Source: Actinomycetota bacterium (lineage in GTDB: Bacteria; Actinomycetota; Actinomycetes; Nanopelagicales; Nanopelagicaceae). Taken from it: a stretch of DNA of 8,747 nucleotides. The stretch lies in the NCBI GenBank assembly GCA_009704515.1, contig WLDZ01000035.1, forward strand, positions 1-8,747. Reading direction: 5' to 3'. The position numbers and the translations under genes are program-made. Shown here piece by piece: positions 6,863-8,747 of this stretch. A model generated the notes under the pieces. That model did not search any database. It was not told the DNA's origin and saw nothing but the letters and a program-made list of their open reading frames with translations. Within the stretch, counting starts at the first letter, position 1; each line of letters starts with the position of its first letter.

Positions 6863-7278
6863 ATGCCCTTAACAATCCCAAAACCTCTAGTACCGATTCT
6901 CATCAAACCAATAGTTCCCGGCTGGCTTTTAGTAGCTGCACTTATTGCGCCATACGCCGTTATGGCCGCAAATGGTTCAGCAGAACCGTCATGTGATCTA
7001 GAACTTCAACGTGTTCATAAATCTACTTATATGCGGGAATTCAAAAATCAAGATGTAATCAAATTAAATATGTTCACTGAATGCAACGTACCTCAAGAAG
7101 ATTCTGAGATTACTGCCAGTATTCTGGAGGAGCTACCGAATGGAAATCTAAAGGCAAAGTAGCTACATATACAGCCGTCGCAAGCGGTCGAGTGACACTA
7201 AAAAGTGGACAGATAGTCACGGTCGAAAGCAAGAAGTTGAAACCCAATCGCACAAATTGCAAAATTAATGGAAAATAG
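6863..7278 (+). pseudogene. Cassette gene B2, broken by an internal deletion and frameshift
   Basis: The first 90 or so codons align with B1 without a gap: LTIPKP opening, membrane segment about 21-35 (WLLVAALIAPYAVMA), C44 and C74 in the same positions. The frame ends at a TAG at 7160-7162. In another frame the B C-terminus continues to a TAG at 7276-7278: the 32 codons from ASGRV to the end match B1 in length and in the position of the last cysteine. From start to final stop B2 has 416 nt against 507 in B1, a difference of 91 nt (30 codons plus one base), all located around 7100-7150. The 99-residue product might still be made with its anchor, but without the rest of the outside domain. The final stop is 4 nt before A3. 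Confidence 0.75.
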
Positions 7279-7282
7279 ATTC

Positions 7283-7783
7283 ATGAGCTTTTATGAAGAG
7301 TTGCTTACCTTAGGTCAGTGGTTGCAGCCAACCGATAAACTCGCTTTATACAGATTCTTTATTGAGACCCAAAAGGATCGATATGTTAAAGATGCACGTA
7401 TTCTCCAACTGCATGGTGAGTTAAAAACTTCTATCGCTAATGGCGAGATTACTTACGAAGTCAAGGGAGATTACGTTTTCTATACTGCCAAGAAGAAGAA
7501 CTCGGCTGAAAAATATGAGAATCTCCGTAAGGTAAAACTGGGCAAAATTTCAACTTTAACTTCAAAGCGATTGCAGAAATTTTTTGCCCAATCAGAGGTA
7601 GATGTACTCGCTAACTTCCCTTTGCCGGGTGTAAATCCTCAAGAAGAAGGTGGCTTTGGATTCTTCGCCTGTCCCTTCTATGACCTCAACTACTATTCAA
7701 ATGGCCGTGGAAAAATCATTGGTTTCTTTAAGAAGCTCCAGGCAAAAGATGATGAACTTTTGGAGAAGTTACTGGCATCGTGA
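7283..7783 (+). CDS. Cassette gene A3: family A protein of unknown function
   Basis: This 166-residue protein aligns without gaps to A1 and A2 and has exactly the length of A1. Shared blocks are IANGEITYEV (51-60), KFFAQSEVD (99-107), PFYDLNYYSNGRGKIIG (131-147) and KLQAKDDELL (151-160). The N-terminal block is the most diverged (WLQPTDKLALYRFF, with TQKDRY at 29-34). I chose the ATG at 7283, not the in-frame ATG at 7268: the paralogues begin MTSF/MSLF at this point, and the 4-nt gap after the B2 terminal stop repeats cassette 1. In the last 107 bases A2 and A3 differ at about 11 positions, nine of them silent, a sign of selection on the protein. Confidence 0.85.
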   Translation: MSFYEELLTLGQWLQPTDKLALYRFFIETQKDRYVKDARILQLHGELKTSIANGEITYEVKGDYVFYTAKKKNSAEKYENLRKVKLGKISTLTSKRLQKFFAQSEVDVLANFPLPGVNPQEEGGFGFFACPFYDLNYYSNGRGKIIGFFKKLQAKDDELLEKLLAS

Positions 7784-7813
7784 GCTGGTTAACCAAGTTT
7801 CATTAGAAAGTTA

Positions 7814-7819
7814 TACAAT
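7814..7819 (+). promoter_or_regulatory. -10 box for leaderless PGPGW gene
   Basis: TACAAT (5 of 6 to TATAAT) is followed by six bases and then the ATG. TTAACC at 7789-7794 is a weak -35 candidate with a rather long 19-base spacer. No Shine-Dalgarno sequence is present. Confidence 0.5.
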
Positions 7820-7825
7820 CACCCT

Positions 7826-8092
7826 ATGCGCAACCGCTGGCTCTGGATAAAAAGTAATTGGAAGCGACTTCCGCATCCTCTTCGATGGGTGGTCGCGGCA
7901 TCTGTTGGAACATCGCTTGTTTTAGTCGGACTACTAGGTCTTGTTTTTCCAGTTATTCCAGGAATTCCTCTACTTATAGCTGGCTTGGCAGTACTCGCAT
8001 CTGAGTTTGCATGGGCTGATTCACTTCTTAGTCAGACGAAAAAGCAGGTTAATAGCGCCGTAAAGAAAATACGTAAAAAGAAAACAGATTAG
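7826..8092 (+). CDS. Small two-helix membrane protein, PGPGW (TIGR02611-like) family
   Basis: This 88-residue protein has a basic N-terminus and two hydrophobic helices (about 21-40 and 47-60). They are joined by FPVIPGIP (41-48), the counterpart of the family's LPGPGW turn. LAVLASEFAWA (54-64) follows, very like the family signature, then a lysine-rich cytosolic tail. The family is common in actinobacteria and its function is unknown. The ATG has a good -10 six bases before its short spacer, so the mRNA is probably leaderless. A hairpin terminator follows the stop. It shows no sequence link to the cassettes and is probably the first ordinary chromosomal gene to the right of the island. Confidence 0.85.
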   Translation: MRNRWLWIKSNWKRLPHPLRWVVAASVGTSLVLVGLLGLVFPVIPGIPLLIAGLAVLASEFAWADSLLSQTKKQVNSAVKKIRKKKTD

Positions 8093-8097
8093 ATCTC

Positions 8098-8119
8098 GGG
8101 GCTAGCGCGCCCCTATTTT
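8098..8119 (+). terminator. Probable intrinsic terminator after the PGPGW gene
   Basis: GGGGC (8098-8102) pairs with GCCCC (8109-8113) around a six-base loop, followed by TATTTTG. It starts 5 nt after the stop codon. The stem is short but all G-C. Confidence 0.55.
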
Positions 8120-8182
8120 GTGGGGTTTGCATTCTGTACAGAAAAAATCCTTAAAAGTGCAGTAATACCTTGTGGCACATAG

Positions 8183-8189
8183 AAAGGAG
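8183..8189 (+). promoter_or_regulatory. Strong Shine-Dalgarno sequence of the 106-aa gene
   Basis: AAAGGAG ends 5 nt before the ATG at 8195. This contrasts with cassette genes A and B, none of which has a Shine-Dalgarno sequence. Confidence 0.7.
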
Positions 8190-8194
8190 AAATA

Positions 8195-8515
8195 ATGACA
8201 GAGCCTTCTGCTGAAGACGACGCTTTTTATGAAGATAACGAGTTAGTGTCAAAATACGCTGATTTACTTTCTTCGCAAAAAGACCGGTACTTACTTCAAG
8301 CTTCAGAATTATTGAAAAATGGTGAACTTGTGATCGCTAAAGATGGCTACAAGTACAAGTATTTGCTAAGTGAAAACATGATTTCTTTTCATGTAGATCG
8401 CAATCATAATGCCACTTCTGTCAGTGCAAAGATGCCGATTCCTGACGACCATTCCGCGCGCCTTGAGAAAGTTATCTCTGCATTTGCCCAAAGTGAGGCT
8501 GTAGCAAAAATTTAA
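8195..8515 (+). CDS. Short protein, probable distant relative of family A
   Basis: This 106-residue acidic-start protein of unknown function appears related to the first two thirds of family A. SQKDRY followed by ten residues and GEL matches A3's TQKDRY, ten residues, GEL. Near the C-terminus, ARLEKVISAFAQSE resembles A3's KRLQKFFAQSE. It stops right after this block, so it lacks the YYSNG and KLQ.KDDELL parts. It could be a truncated copy, or a simpler ancestral member living next to the island. The start is secured by AAAGGAG 5 nt upstream. Its stop overlaps the stop of the convergent dehydrogenase gene. The relationship rests on eye alignment of short blocks. Confidence 0.75.
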   Translation: MTEPSAEDDAFYEDNELVSKYADLLSSQKDRYLLQASELLKNGELVIAKDGYKYKYLLSENMISFHVDRNHNATSVSAKMPIPDDHSARLEKVISAFAQSEAVAKI

Positions 8516-8747
8516 ATCTCTACACCGATGTATTTAGTTTGTAGAAATTCGTGAATTCCATCGAAGCCACCTTCGCGACCAAGACCTGATTGCTTTACGC
8601 CACCGAATGGGGCTGCAGGATCAGATAAAAGTCCACGGTTGATGCCAACCATTCCAGATTCGATTCCTTCGGCGAAACGGATAGCGCGCTTGAGATCTTC
8701 TGAATAAACATAGCTAATCAATCCGTACTCAGTATCGTTTGCAAGAG
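8512..8747 (-). CDS. gabD: NAD(P)-dependent succinate-semialdehyde dehydrogenase, C-terminal part (gene runs off the right edge)
   Basis: The 77 visible codons before the stop read as the C-terminus of an aldehyde dehydrogenase. ANDTEYGL is followed by GMVGINRGLLSDPAAPFGGV, KQSGLGREGG and a final LQTKYIGVEI. The INRG...DPAAPFGGVKQSG combination is typical of the GabD/SSADH subfamily, which oxidises succinate semialdehyde to succinate, for example in GABA breakdown. The true start is outside the window; the in-frame TTG at 8721 is an internal leucine. The gene is convergent with the 106-aa gene, and their stop codons overlap by 4 nt (8512-8515), so no separate terminator fits between them. Confidence 0.9.
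   Translation of the reverse strand, partial: LANDTEYGLISYVYSEDLKRAIRFAEGIESGMVGINRGLLSDPAAPFGGVKQSGLGREGGFDGIHEFLQTKYIGVEI

Larger units (their letters stand above)
4509..7783 (+). other. Accessory island: three tandem B-A cassettes, each starting at a tRNA-Ser 3' end
   Basis: Three homologous units follow one another. Unit 1 is 4509-5590 (B1, A1), unit 2 starts at 5710 (opposite-strand gene, A2), and unit 3 starts at 6793 (broken B2, A3). Each begins directly after an intact tRNA-Ser or its last nine bases. The distance from tRNA end to the B start is 70 nt in both units 1 and 3. The leaders keep patchy similarity (for example around 4524-4550 and 6807-6835). The B stop to A start spacer is 4 nt in both. 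Such a layout fits repeated integration at, or tandem duplication anchored on, the tRNA gene. There is no recombinase, transposase or inverted repeat in the window, so the mechanism is open. Confidence 0.6.

Noticed and set aside
7268..7282. Five-residue longer N-terminus for A3
   Set aside because: The paralogues start at the position of the ATG at 7283, and the 4-nt gap to the B terminal stop matches cassette 1.
4509..7783. CRISPR array or insertion sequence in the island
   Set aside because: There are no short regularly spaced repeats, no terminal inverted repeats and no transposase; the repeats are whole genes and a tRNA.
7787..7794. GGTTAACC palindrome after A3 as a fourth cassette end
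   Set aside because: It is an eight-base palindrome only, with no similarity to the tRNA 3' end seen at the other cassette boundaries.
7650..7850. 66-aa plus-strand frame overlapping A3 and the PGPGW start
   Set aside because: It is a shifted reading of the conserved A3 C-terminus, whose silent-site pattern shows which frame is coding.

Overview
The window looks like a piece of chromosome from a streamlined, moderate-GC actinobacterium. The kind I would guess is a freshwater acI / Nanopelagicales-like lineage, but this is inference. RecR, DnaX and LysC read closest to the mycobacterial and corynebacterial proteins I can recall. Genes are tightly packed with overlapping stops and starts, and several start codons look leaderless, which is common in actinobacteria.

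Left part (1-4338, minus strand) is conserved housekeeping DNA. In transcription order it holds ffs (SRP 4.5S RNA), dnaX (clamp-loader subunit), recR (recombination mediator), lysC (aspartokinase) and the 5' part of asd (aspartate-semialdehyde dehydrogenase). dnaX and recR overlap by one base. lysC and asd overlap by four bases and encode the first two steps of the aspartate pathway. lysC carries an internal, Shine-Dalgarno-preceded start for the separate regulatory beta subunit. The ebfC/ybaB gene that often sits between dnaX and recR is absent.

Middle part (4424-7783) is an accessory island anchored on a tRNA-Ser(GGA) gene. The 85-nt tRNA is present twice, base for base (4424-4508 and 5625-5709), and a third site (6784-6792) keeps only its 3' end. 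Each of these three tRNA ends begins a cassette. The ancestral layout appears to be: tRNA 3' end, about 70 nt of leader, gene B (membrane-anchored or exported, conserved cysteines), 4 nt, gene A (about 166 aa, cytosolic). Cassette 1 is complete. Cassette 2 has lost B, carries an unrelated opposite-strand gene, and keeps A. Cassette 3 has a B gene broken by a net loss of about 91 nt, and an intact A. The three A proteins align without a gap, so A is kept while B decays. I do not recognise either family, and no integrase is in the window.

Right part (7784-8747) holds a small PGPGW-type membrane protein with a terminator, then a 106-aa protein that appears to be a distant, short relative of family A. 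A convergent, partial succinate-semialdehyde dehydrogenase gene ends the window.
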